The notes beneath the pieces are model-generated. The model saw nothing but the letters and a program-made list of their open reading frames with translations. It was not told where the DNA came from and did not search any database. 14,608 nt of DNA from Clostridium_AD sp036569345 (lineage in GTDB: Bacteria; Bacillota; Clostridia; Clostridiales; Clostridiaceae): NCBI RefSeq assembly GCF_036569345.1, contig NZ_DATCQT010000119.1, positions 1 to 14,608 of the forward strand, read 5' to 3'. Shown one piece after another: positions 1-5,634 of this stretch (position 1 is the first letter of the stretch; every line of letters begins with the position of its first letter). A program made the translations under genes and the position numbers.

Positions 1-148
1 TCCTGATAAAAAGACTCGCAGAAATTATAGAATTACAGATGAAGGGATAAAGCATTTTAATCTTATAAAATTAATATATAAACCATTATTAGATGAATCT
101 CTTGCTATTACTCAAGGGGTATTAAATAAGATATATATTGATAAGTAG
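1..148 (+). CDS. C-terminal part of a probable PadR-like winged-helix regulator (5' truncated by window)
   Basis: An open frame enters from the left edge and stops at TAG 146-148, giving 48 residues. It contains RRNYRITDEG, which resembles the wing of PadR-type winged-helix regulators, where a basic stretch precedes YxITxxG. The rest (LLDESLAITQGVLNKIY) would be the C-terminal helix. The start and the DNA-recognition helix lie outside the window, so the family call rests on one short motif. A 17-bp hairpin follows 12 bases after the stop. Other winged-helix families (MarR-like, replication initiators) remain possible. Confidence 0.45.
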   Translation, partial: PDKKTRRNYRITDEGIKHFNLIKLIYKPLLDESLAITQGVLNKIYIDK

Positions 149-160
149 TTTTAAACTGAT

Positions 161-197
161 ACAATGTCTGTTATGACATTGTCATAACAGACATTGT
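161..197 (+). terminator. Strong hairpin after the truncated regulator gene
   Basis: The arms 161-177 and 181-197 are perfectly complementary over 17 bp with a 3-base loop (att). It lies 12 bp after the stop codon of the gene at 1-148. Only a weak T-tract follows, so it may be a terminator, an mRNA-stabilising hairpin, or a palindromic protein-binding site. Confidence 0.55.
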
Positions 198-321
198 TAA
201 AAAACATAAAACTGAAATAACCCATTATTATATTATTTGTTTAATATTCAATTTATCGATTTGTTTCTTTCAAAACAAATTCTTACACGTATTACCACCA
301 TTAATAAAATTGCAAAGATTC

Positions 322-363
322 ATGAGATCCAATTACATTTTGAGAAATGTAATTGGATCTCAT
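322..363. repeat. Perfect 19-bp inverted repeat, 4-base loop
   Basis: Positions 322-340 and 345-363 are exact reverse complements around the loop tgag. No T-run follows on either strand, so an ordinary Rho-independent terminator is not evident. It is one of three strong hairpins in the gene-free stretch 149-514. Nothing coding is visible in that stretch. Confidence 0.6.
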
Positions 364-372
364 ATAAAAGGG

Positions 373-407
373 GAGAGACGTAAATTAAATTTTGTTTCTC
401 TTTTTTT
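373..407 (+). terminator. Rho-independent terminator-like hairpin
   Basis: GAGAGAC (373-379) pairs with GTTTCTC (394-400), with one G-U pair, and is followed directly by seven T (401-407). No plus-strand gene lies immediately upstream, so the transcript it would end is unknown. It could serve a small RNA starting in 200-370. Confidence 0.45.
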
Positions 408-418
408 ATTTATAAATA

Positions 419-452
419 TGAGTTTAACACAATAGGAATTATGTTAAACTCA
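419..452. terminator. Hairpin at the 3' side of the recombinase gene
   Basis: TGAGTTTAACA (419-429) pairs perfectly with TGTTAAACTCA (442-452) around a 12-base loop. It lies about 60 bp beyond the recombinase stop. Read on the minus strand, A/T-rich sequence follows. It plausibly ends the minus-strand recombinase transcript. Confidence 0.4.
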
Positions 453-514
453 CTAACGCTTATATGATAATGTTTTTTTGATTATATATTGTTTTATGCT
501 TTATATTTTACTTT

Positions 515-1093
515 CTACAATAATTTTATGTGATTATTAAGGGCATTTTCTATCTCTTGCGTACTAATACCAATATACTTCTGTGTGATTGATGTATTGG
601 AGTGTTGGAGTAGTTGTCTGACCAATGCTATATTATAATTATTATTAATATAAATTTGAGTTGCAAAATATTTTCTAAAACTATGAGTGCTAATATTCTT
701 AAATCCTAAGTAGTCACAAACTAATTTGAGTTGCTTTTGTATTGCTCTATCACTTAAATCAAATATCTTAGCATTGGATCTTATATTATTCTCAAGGCAG
801 TACATTTTAATATAATTATAAATATCTGTTGGAACTGTAAATGTTCTTTGCTTATCAGTTTTATCCTCGATAATATTTAATCTATATCTATATCCATCAT
901 TAATTATACTATTTAGTGTTAACGATAAAACATCTCCAATCCTTAATCCTAGATTAGCTTCTAGAACTAAAATTGTTGCCACTCTATTATTAATTCTAAA
1001 TTTCTTACCATTTACTGTAAATCCTTCTTTTATAGTTTTAATTATGTTTTCATATTGATTCGTAGTTAACGCTACTGTTTTTTTATTAGGCAT
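515..1093 (-). CDS. Minimal tyrosine recombinase (site-specific integrase/resolvase)
   Basis: This is a tyrosine recombinase catalytic domain of 192 aa. The expected catalytic set is visible: Arg51 (GLRIGD), a probable Lys78 (EDKTDK), His137 and Arg140 (THSFRKYF), His164 (LLQHSNTS) and the nucleophile Tyr173 (QKYIG). Usual family members are about 290-400 aa; this one has almost none of the N-terminal core-binding (SAM-like) domain, so it resembles the short recombinases seen on clostridial plasmids. The ATG at 1091-1093 has a GTGAGG-type RBS. Four copies of an 11-12 bp motif lie at 1136-1237, just upstream, and look like its own recombination site. The likely role is plasmid dimer resolution or inversion/integration (inference). 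The recombination reaction itself is established for the family. Confidence 0.9.
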   Translation of the reverse strand: MPNKKTVALTTNQYENIIKTIKEGFTVNGKKFRINNRVATILVLEANLGLRIGDVLSLTLNSIINDGYRYRLNIIEDKTDKQRTFTVPTDIYNYIKMYCLENNIRSNAKIFDLSDRAIQKQLKLVCDYLGFKNISTHSFRKYFATQIYINNNYNIALVRQLLQHSNTSITQKYIGISTQEIENALNNHIKLL

Positions 1094-1135
1094 AATTTAT
1101 TACCTCACTTTTAATATATATTCCTATTATATATT

Positions 1136-1237
1136 AAAGTTCGTATTAGATAAACAAAAAGTTCGTATGTTTTTTTGTGGTATGATAGGATCCAGTAATA
1201 TAGCTAAAGTTCGTATTTGCACTGTAATACGAACTTT
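1136..1237. other. Candidate recombination (resolution) site: core inverted repeat plus two accessory direct repeats
   Basis: The motif AAAGTTCGTAT occurs four times. Two direct copies sit at 1136-1146 and 1158-1168, 22 bp apart or about two helical turns. A third at 1206-1217 (AAAGTTCGTATT) faces a perfect inverted copy at 1226-1237 (AATACGAACTTT) across the 8-bp spacer TGCACTGT. A 12+8+12 core is the normal shape of a tyrosine recombinase crossover site. The layout, a 32-bp core with two accessory direct repeats, matches that described for the TnpI/IRS resolution system of Tn4430. The site lies between the recombinase promoter region and the next gene, so the protein may also regulate itself here. 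Confidence 0.75.
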
Positions 1238-1295
1238 CTATTATGGATGAAAATAGAAAAATTATAATAATCTGAATATTACAAAAACATTTAAA

Positions 1296-1340
1296 ATAAA
1301 AGCTTATCGAACAGATGTTATTTGTTCGATAAGCTTTTAT
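1296..1340. terminator. 18-bp bidirectional terminator-like hairpin
   Basis: Arms 1296-1313 and 1323-1340 pair perfectly around a 9-base loop and contain AAGCTTATCGAACA. T-rich sequence follows on the plus side, and A-rich sequence precedes (T-rich on the minus strand). The minus-strand gene 1337-1492 stops inside the right arm, so this is most likely its terminator. Confidence 0.6.
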
Positions 1341-1492
1341 ATATTTTCTTTATGCAAATTATCTAACTCTACTTTTCTAGATTTTAAATGATATGTTATT
1401 ACCCCTTCTATAACAAATATAAGTAAACATAATAATATAATGCTTGCCCCCCAAATTAAATTTAGTATTTTTAATATTTCAACTTCTGGCAT
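1337..1492 (-). CDS. Small single-pass membrane protein (51 aa)
   Basis: This is a 51-residue open frame starting at ATG 1490-1492, with GGGAG ten bases upstream. Residues about 8-32 form a hydrophobic segment (IWGASIILLCLLIFVIEGVI), followed by a charged tail (HLKSRKVELDNLHKENI). This is a typical one-helix membrane protein with its C-terminus probably in the cytosol. The stop lies within the 18-bp terminator hairpin, which supports a real transcription unit. No family is recognised. It sits between the recombinase site and IS debris, so it may be plasmid or mobile-element cargo. Confidence 0.5.
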   Translation of the reverse strand: MPEVEILKILNLIWGASIILLCLLIFVIEGVITYHLKSRKVELDNLHKENI

Positions 1493-1563
1493 ATAGATTC
1501 ATCTCCCAAATAATATTTATTTGAAAGTATATCCATTAAAATAGTTTTTATCCATATTTATAA

Positions 1564-1683
1564 AAGCAGACAGGAATAGATATAAATATTGGCTCTTGCT
1601 GTGGCAAGGGCGAAATGATAACAAAAGAAATGTTAAATCGCAAAATTAATTCTCCGCCAGGAGAAAACATTAGAATATCATAA
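1564..1683 (+). other. Unassigned open frame with a GSCCG motif, no start codon (possible gene remnant)
   Basis: Between in-frame stops at 1561-1563 and 1681-1683 lies a 39-codon frame containing NIGSCCGKGEMITKEM and ending PPGENIRIS. There is no convincing start or RBS. The GC content is slightly higher than the flanks, and the amino acid pattern looks like the end of a real protein rather than random AT-rich translation. It borders IS debris and may be the 3' remnant of a disrupted gene. I do not recognise the family. Confidence 0.2.
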
Positions 1684-1772
1684 AATGCTTATTTAGGGGA
1701 GAGGGAAAGTACGTCTATTTTTAGAAAACAATCAAAGCTTAGGAGGGTTATAGATAATAAAAGTGTACTAAT

Positions 1773-1919
1773 AAGAACTAAAGATTCATTAAAATTATAT
1801 TTAGAACATACCTCATGTTTTGAAAGACCACTATTTATTAATTCTTCTGCAACCTTTATGCGAAAGTCACCTGTATATTTATTCCGTTTCCCATTACGGT
1901 ACAAGCGCACCGTTGCCAT
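1773..1919 (-). pseudogene. IS3-family orfA remnant, near-identical to the copy at 11187-11335
   Basis: The stretch matches 11187-11335 with about six substitutions and one 2-base deletion. It encodes NGKRNKYTGDFRIKVAEELI and on through the second helix-turn-helix of an IS3-type orfA. The 2-base loss breaks the frame at the 5' side, and the homology stops after about 147 bp with no terminal inverted repeat. It is a dead fragment. It abuts the 3' end of the MFS transporter gene (13 bp away), so an IS insertion followed by deletion probably shaped this border. Its orientation is the same as the distant copy. Confidence 0.85.
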
Positions 1920-1931
1920 TGTACCCTCTAT

Positions 1932-3179
1932 TCATTTTTTCATTGATAAGAATACAACAAACATAACTAAAGAAACTAATCCAAAGGTTAAATAGTATCC
2001 AAAAATATTTATAAATATTCCACCTGCTAGTGGGAGCAACACCACCAGTATATTCAAACTTCCCCTAATACCAAGATATATGGTTCGTTTTTCATTTGGT
2101 GCAATATCAAGAAGATATGGTTCAAACCCAATATTTCTACCACTGGTTATAAAGCCTAGGAGTAAAAACACAATGATATACCATATAGGCCCTAGTGGTT
2201 TAATAATCAAGGCTACTACAGGAATCATAGCACCCATAAAAATACAAAGCTTTACTACAGACTTTGAACCGTATTTTCTGGAAACAAAAGCCCAAAGAAA
2301 ATTAGAGGTTATACTACCACCCACTTGTGCAATCACAAATACGCCTAGATAATCCATATAGTTTGAAAAAGAATTCTTTATGAATACCATATAAAATGGC
2401 ATAATCATTAAGCTGAAGCTAGTTATATTTTCAATCAATATAAATTTCAAGAAGGGTCTATCACCTTTGAGTATTGCAACTATGTTCTTTACGAAATTAC
2501 TTTTAATAACCAGATTTTCTTTTTTTATTCTTGAAACTGGTTCTTTGAGCCCGAAAAAGCCCATACCTCCAATCATTAAACCAATGGCTCCTATTGTAAA
2601 ACCAATTGCATAATTCATGGGAAACTTTAAATTTCCTGGTTTGAAGACCCAAACAATAAAAAATCCTCCAAGTAATGCCGCAATTCCACTAAAGAATTGT
2701 TTTGCTGCATAAAGCCCTCCTCGTTTCTCTGAAGGGAGAAGCTTACCAATAATATCTGAATAAGCAATTGATGCAAAGCCTCCACTTATGGAAAAAAGAA
2801 AAATCAAAAAATATAAACTCACTAAGGCAACTGTGGGATTGTTTCTTGCAAATAGAAGAGTAACAGCAGCCATGCCAAGAAAACTTACACTTCTCATATA
2901 TATCCCTAGTATTAGAAATTTTCTTTTTAATGGAAAACGCTGAAGAAAACCACTGAAAATTATATTGAAAACTAAAGGAGCTCCTAGCATAATTGAGTAT
3001 ATGCCACCAAAGGCAACTGTATTGCTGGTTAGATTAGAAATCAAGGATGGGAGCACCGTATTCATTTCTATCATTGACATAGTTAGTGCAAGGAAAAAGC
3101 CATGCCATATAAAAGGGATATAAATATTTTTGAAATCTTTATTGCTGGAATGATTTTCAAAGAAGTTTACTATTCGCAT
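1932..3179 (-). CDS. Major facilitator superfamily transporter (415 aa)
   Basis: This is a 415-aa polytopic protein with roughly 12 hydrophobic helices. The cytosolic loop between helices 2 and 3 has a basic cluster (QRFPLKRKF), and the central loop around residues 215-235 is charged (LKEPVSRIKKENLVIK), as expected between the two six-helix bundles of MFS proteins. The ATG at 3177-3179 has an AAGGAGGA ribosome site. It lies 14 bp behind the 91-aa membrane protein gene, so the two are very likely one operon, read from the divergent operator region at 3533-3585. The substrate cannot be told from sequence. Its position in a CsoR/CstR-type regulon suggests export or uptake of a sulfur or metal-related compound (inference). 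Confidence 0.85.
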   Translation of the reverse strand: MRIVNFFENHSSNKDFKNIYIPFIWHGFFLALTMSMIEMNTVLPSLISNLTSNTVAFGGIYSIMLGAPLVFNIIFSGFLQRFPLKRKFLILGIYMRSVSFLGMAAVTLLFARNNPTVALVSLYFLIFLFSISGGFASIAYSDIIGKLLPSEKRGGLYAAKQFFSGIAALLGGFFIVWVFKPGNLKFPMNYAIGFTIGAIGLMIGGMGFFGLKEPVSRIKKENLVIKSNFVKNIVAILKGDRPFLKFILIENITSFSLMIMPFYMVFIKNSFSNYMDYLGVFVIAQVGGSITSNFLWAFVSRKYGSKSVVKLCIFMGAMIPVVALIIKPLGPIWYIIVFLLLGFITSGRNIGFEPYLLDIAPNEKRTIYLGIRGSLNILVVLLPLAGGIFINIFGYYLTFGLVSLVMFVVFLSMKK

Positions 3180-3193
3180 TTGATGTCTCCTCC

Positions 3194-3469
3194 TTACTTA
3201 ATAAGCATTATAAAGGTCATTATGGTATATAAAATAGTCATAGTCCCAATAATATAAGTCCATCGATGCATTGAACGAGAGGTTTCATTTTCTAGCACGA
3301 TTTTATACACTTCCGAAAAACAATATAGTTTAAAAATTACAAGCCCAAACTTTTCTATTATCATGTCTAGATCTTTCTTTTTTACATGGGTTAGTCCCAC
3401 TGTAGCGAAGTATTTTTCCATGTTTTCAATACTGGATTCTTCATGACTTAAAAGTTGTTCTAATGTCAT
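3194..3469 (-). CDS. Small membrane-anchored protein of unknown function (91 aa)
   Basis: A soluble, charged N-terminal part (residues 1-65, with KKKDLDMIIEKFG) is followed by one hydrophobic helix at about 70-90 (YIIGTMTILYTIMTFIMLIK) that ends the protein. The architecture suggests a tail-anchored protein. The ATG at 3467-3469 is preceded by AGGGAGATG. It is the first gene of a two-gene unit with the MFS transporter. A promoter with the 17-bp operator in its spacer lies about 90 bp upstream. I recognise no domain. It could be an accessory subunit of the transporter (inference from context only). Confidence 0.65.
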   Translation of the reverse strand: MTLEQLLSHEESSIENMEKYFATVGLTHVKKKDLDMIIEKFGLVIFKLYCFSEVYKIVLENETSRSMHRWTYIIGTMTILYTIMTFIMLIK

Positions 3470-3532
3470 TGTGATGCATCTCCCTATTAAATATTAGAAA
3501 ATTAGCACATAAATAATTCATATATTTACATA

Positions 3533-3585
3533 TTGCATTTATTAGATATTAATGTTATTATATACCCATACGGGGTATAAGTTAA
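3533..3585. promoter_or_regulatory. Divergent promoters with CsoR/CstR-type operator (site 1)
   Basis: The operator ATACCCATACGGGGTAT spans 3562-3578. On the plus strand, TTGCAT (3533-3538), a 17-bp spacer and TATTAT (3556-3561) form a promoter for the rhodanese, with the operator starting at the next base. On the minus strand, TTAACT (complement of 3580-3585), a 17-bp spacer and TATAAT (complement of 3557-3562) form a promoter for the 91-aa protein and MFS genes, with the operator filling the spacer. One bound repressor would therefore block both directions. Confidence 0.7.
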
Positions 3586-3661
3586 CTAATAATTCTTTAG
3601 AAACCAAAAAATATATAGTTCCAGATAAATATTAAAATATAAAATTAAAAGGAGTTAAAAT

Positions 3662-4054
3662 ATGAATAATTTATTAACCATAATAACTGTTCTTGTACTA
3701 GGATACATGCTTTATCCTAAAATAATGATTAAGTTTAATAAAAATGTAAAAAATGTTTCTAGAGATGAAGCTACTAAGATTATAAAAGAAAACAAAGACC
3801 TTATTATTATTGATGTAAGAAGTAAGGGTGAGTTCCAATCAGGACATATAAATGGCTCTAAATTAATGCCTGTCTCTGAAATTGCTTCTAGAATAAATGA
3901 GTTAGAAAAATTTCGTGGTAAGCCAATGTTAGTGCACTGTGCATCAGGTGGTAGAAGTCCTAAAGCAGTTAATGTATTATTAAAAAACAAATTTGGCCCA
4001 ATATATCATATGAATCATGGATTATCTGGCTTTAATGGAAATCTTAAAAAATAG
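3662..4054 (+). CDS. Membrane-anchored rhodanese-like sulfurtransferase (130 aa)
   Basis: An N-terminal hydrophobic helix (residues 4-22) anchors a single rhodanese domain (about 30-128). The active-site loop is CASGGRS at 93-99, with catalytic Cys93. The structural motif DVRSKGEFQSGHI lies at 51-63. Rhodaneses move sulfane sulfur through a Cys-persulfide. Here the domain would probably face the cytosol, because positive residues follow the helix. The RBS AAAAGGAG precedes the ATG. It is the only gene on its side of operator site 1 and ends at the hairpin 4083-4113. Rhodanese genes are classic members of CstR-controlled persulfide detoxification sets, so sulfide/persulfide handling is the favoured role (inference). 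Confidence 0.92.
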   Translation: MNNLLTIITVLVLGYMLYPKIMIKFNKNVKNVSRDEATKIIKENKDLIIIDVRSKGEFQSGHINGSKLMPVSEIASRINELEKFRGKPMLVHCASGGRSPKAVNVLLKNKFGPIYHMNHGLSGFNGNLKK

Positions 4055-4082
4055 TTATTTAAAAACCTTATGTTCATAATAA

Positions 4083-4113
4083 TGACTGTGTTATAGAAAC
4101 TATAGCACAGTCA
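4083..4113 (+). terminator. Hairpin after the rhodanese gene
   Basis: The arms 4083-4096 (TGACTGTGTTATAG) and 4100-4113 pair over 14 bp with one G-U pair and a 3-base loop (aaa). It lies 28 bp after the rhodanese stop. There is no clear T-tract, so it may terminate weakly or protect the 3' end. Confidence 0.5.
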
Positions 4114-4301
4114 CAAACAGCCGATAAATCCTGCATTAATTCTTCAAAACCCGTTTTGTAAAATTCTGAAGTTAAATTTTCTTTTTCTAGAGTTTAAAGA
4201 TTGAGTTATATTTTTTTCATTACATAATTTAAACTCCTCATAAATAAATTTTTACTAAATATATAGCATACCCATTTATAAGAAAAAGTTCAGTGACAAA
4301 G

Positions 4302-4391
4302 TCACACTCCAGCGGTTTTCTTTAAAAACTCCCTATCGTTTACAATAATCTTACCTCGTAATAATTCCAAGAGTAACAAATTCTCTTTCAT
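4302..4391 (-). CDS. Possible 29-aa peptide behind the DUF302 gene (doubtful)
   Basis: A short frame with ATG at 4389-4391 encodes KENLLLLELLRGKIIVNDRE and ends ...KKTAGV. A weak AAGG lies about 14 bases upstream. It starts about 20 bp after the DUF302 stop on the same strand. The codon pattern looks protein-like, and it may be the start of a gene truncated by decay. The rest of 4114-4411 shows only AT-rich sequence and a small palindrome (GTGAC-aaa-GTCAC near 4292-4304). Function is unknown. Confidence 0.2.
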   Translation of the reverse strand: MKENLLLLELLRGKIIVNDREFLKKTAGV

Positions 4392-4411
4392 CTCAGACTT
4401 AACCTTAAATT

Positions 4412-4798
4412 TTATACTGCATCATCAATAGATTTCTTAAGCACTTTCTCAATATCCTTCGCTATAGATGTAAGTTCTTTATCACCCACCATTTTTATAA
4501 GCTCTGTAGGTTTAATCATTCCAATATAAACAGAACCTTTTTTTTCATAAACTACCATTTTACAAGGTAAGAAATATCCTGCTTCAATATTTTTGCTTAA
4601 TACCTCTTTTGCCTTAACTGGATTACATACTTCTAAAATCTTAAAATTAGTATCAAACTCTAATCCCTTTTCTTTTAGTTTATCCTTAAAATCAAGTTCC
4701 CATAATACTCCAAACTTATTTACAGATAAACTCTTCTTTAGGCTTTCAACTGCCTCTCCAAATTTTTTTTCAACCTTCACTTCATATTTAATATTCAT
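4412..4798 (-). CDS. DUF302 family protein (128 aa)
   Basis: This is a single DUF302 domain. It starts MNIKYEVKVEKKFGEAVESL, with the family's typical strand-helix opening. The conserved core is EVCNPVKAKEVL (about residues 56-67) and GYFLPCKMVVYE (74-85). Two Cys, Cys58 and Cys79, are present. I chose the ATG at 4796-4798 because GGAGG lies five bases upstream; the in-frame GTG at 4808 overlaps that RBS. No signal peptide or membrane helix is seen. DUF302 proteins often sit beside CsoR/CstR, rhodanese and thiol-redox genes, but their biochemical role is not settled. The divergent neighbours suggest stress response to sulfur species or copper (inference). No operator copy is visible directly upstream. 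Confidence 0.85.
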   Translation of the reverse strand: MNIKYEVKVEKKFGEAVESLKKSLSVNKFGVLWELDFKDKLKEKGLEFDTNFKILEVCNPVKAKEVLSKNIEAGYFLPCKMVVYEKKGSVYIGMIKPTELIKMVGDKELTSIAKDIEKVLKKSIDDAV

Positions 4799-4952
4799 AC
4801 TGTCCTCCACTATTTAGAAATCATAAAATATACTACTATACTTTCTATATTGTTATTTAAACCATATTCACCTACAAATTTAAATATGTATCATTTATAT
4901 CATTACAATAATTAAGACTTATTATTTTTAATAGCTATATCAGATATTGTAT

Positions 4953-5152
4953 TTACAGGATATATTGTACAACATGTCTTCTTAGTACATTTTGAACTTC
5001 TACTTCTCCAAGCACAATATTAGTATGTTTTTTAAGTATTTCTTCAACCCTAGGTGAAATATTCTCGCAGACATTGCAACCATTCGATGAAAAATATACC
5101 ATGACAAATTTATTTTCTTTTATAAAGCATCAATAGAATTCAATTTATTCAT
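4953..5152 (-). pseudogene. Broken thioredoxin-like gene
   Basis: The ATG at 5150-5152 has a good RBS (AAAGGAG). The frame runs MNKLNSIDAL and then hits a stop. A one-base shift restores FIKENKFVMVYFSSNGC and then NVCENI, a thioredoxin-like beta strand with a CNVC redox motif, followed by a helix (SPRVEEILKKH) and IVLGEVEV. The frame then ends at TAA 4953-4955 without the cis-Pro half of the fold. It is therefore a thioredoxin-family gene with an early frameshift and a lost 3' half. It diverges from the CsoR/CstR-type gene across operator site 2, so it once belonged to the same regulon. A sequencing error could explain the first shift but not the missing C-terminal half. Confidence 0.7.
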
Positions 5153-5237
5153 ATTTTTTACTCCTTTTAACATTTGATTTTTCAAAGCAAAACCAGATAG
5201 TGTATATACGTTACATTATATTCTTATTCTATCAATA

Positions 5238-5289
5238 TTGACGGATATACGAAATATATATATAATTTAACAATACCCATATAGGGTAT
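5238..5289 (+). promoter_or_regulatory. Promoter with CsoR/CstR-type operator (site 2, probable autoregulation)
   Basis: TTGACG (5238-5243), a 17-bp spacer and a perfect TATAAT (5261-5266) make a strong promoter reading into the CsoR-family gene. The operator ATACCCATATAGGGTAT (5273-5289) is a perfect palindrome in its arms and covers the expected start of transcription. Repressor binding here would give autoregulation. Confidence 0.75.
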
Positions 5290-5302
5290 CGGAGGTGTTA
5301 AA

Positions 5303-5599
5303 ATAGATATTGAAAAAAATGGTGAAGATACTAAAAAAGACATCCTTAGGCGCTTAAATAAAATTGAAGGCCAGGTAAAGGGAATTCAAAGAATGATAGA
5401 GTCAGAAAGACAATGTGGAGATGTACTAACACAAATCTCTGCAGTTCGTGCTGCTACAAATAAGGTTGGCATTTTGTTATTAGAAAGATATTCTAAAAAC
5501 TGTATATTAAATTCTATTAATTCAACAGATAATAGTAGTGAAGATGTTCTAGATGAATTTTTAACTACTGTTAAAAGGTTTCTAAAATTCGTAGAATAG
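5303..5599 (+). CDS. CsoR/CstR-family (DUF156) repressor with no standard start codon
   Basis: This is an all-helical metal/sulfur-sensing repressor of 98 aa when read from the AUA at 5303. The signatures are KKDILRRLNKIEGQVKGI (residues 11-28), then Cys38 in ERQCGDVLTQISAVRAA and Cys67 in YSKNC. The two Cys are 29 residues apart, as in CstR. The His that lies four residues before the second Cys in Cu(I)-binding CsoR is Tyr63 here, so copper sensing is unlikely and a CstR-like persulfide sensor is favoured. GGAGG (5291-5295) lies seven bases before AUA. No ATG/GTG/TTG is in frame until ATG 5393, which would remove the first helix. It lies directly behind operator site 2 and likely binds sites 1-3. 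Confidence 0.85.
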   Translation: MDIEKNGEDTKKDILRRLNKIEGQVKGIQRMIESERQCGDVLTQISAVRAATNKVGILLLERYSKNCILNSINSTDNSSEDVLDEFLTTVKRFLKFVE

Positions 5600-5605
5600 A
5601 TAAAA

Positions 5606-5634
5606 AAATAAAGCTCCAAATCGGAGCTTTATTT
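5606..5634. terminator. Bidirectional terminator between convergent repressor and flavoprotein genes
   Basis: A 12-bp perfect stem (5606-5617 with 5623-5634) has a 5-base loop. T-rich sequence lies on the plus side and A-rich sequence (T on minus) on the other. The stop codon of the minus-strand flavoprotein gene (5629-5631) is inside the stem, so both convergent genes end on one hairpin. Confidence 0.8.

Noticed and set aside
149..514. CRISPR-like repeats among the hairpins
   Set aside because: The palindromes differ from one another in sequence and there is no repeat-spacer periodicity.
2080..2352. Plus-strand frame of 90 codons
   Set aside because: It lies wholly inside the MFS transporter gene on the other strand and has no family features.
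4808..4810. GTG as start of the DUF302 protein
   Set aside because: It overlaps the GGAGG ribosome site that serves the ATG at 4796-4798.
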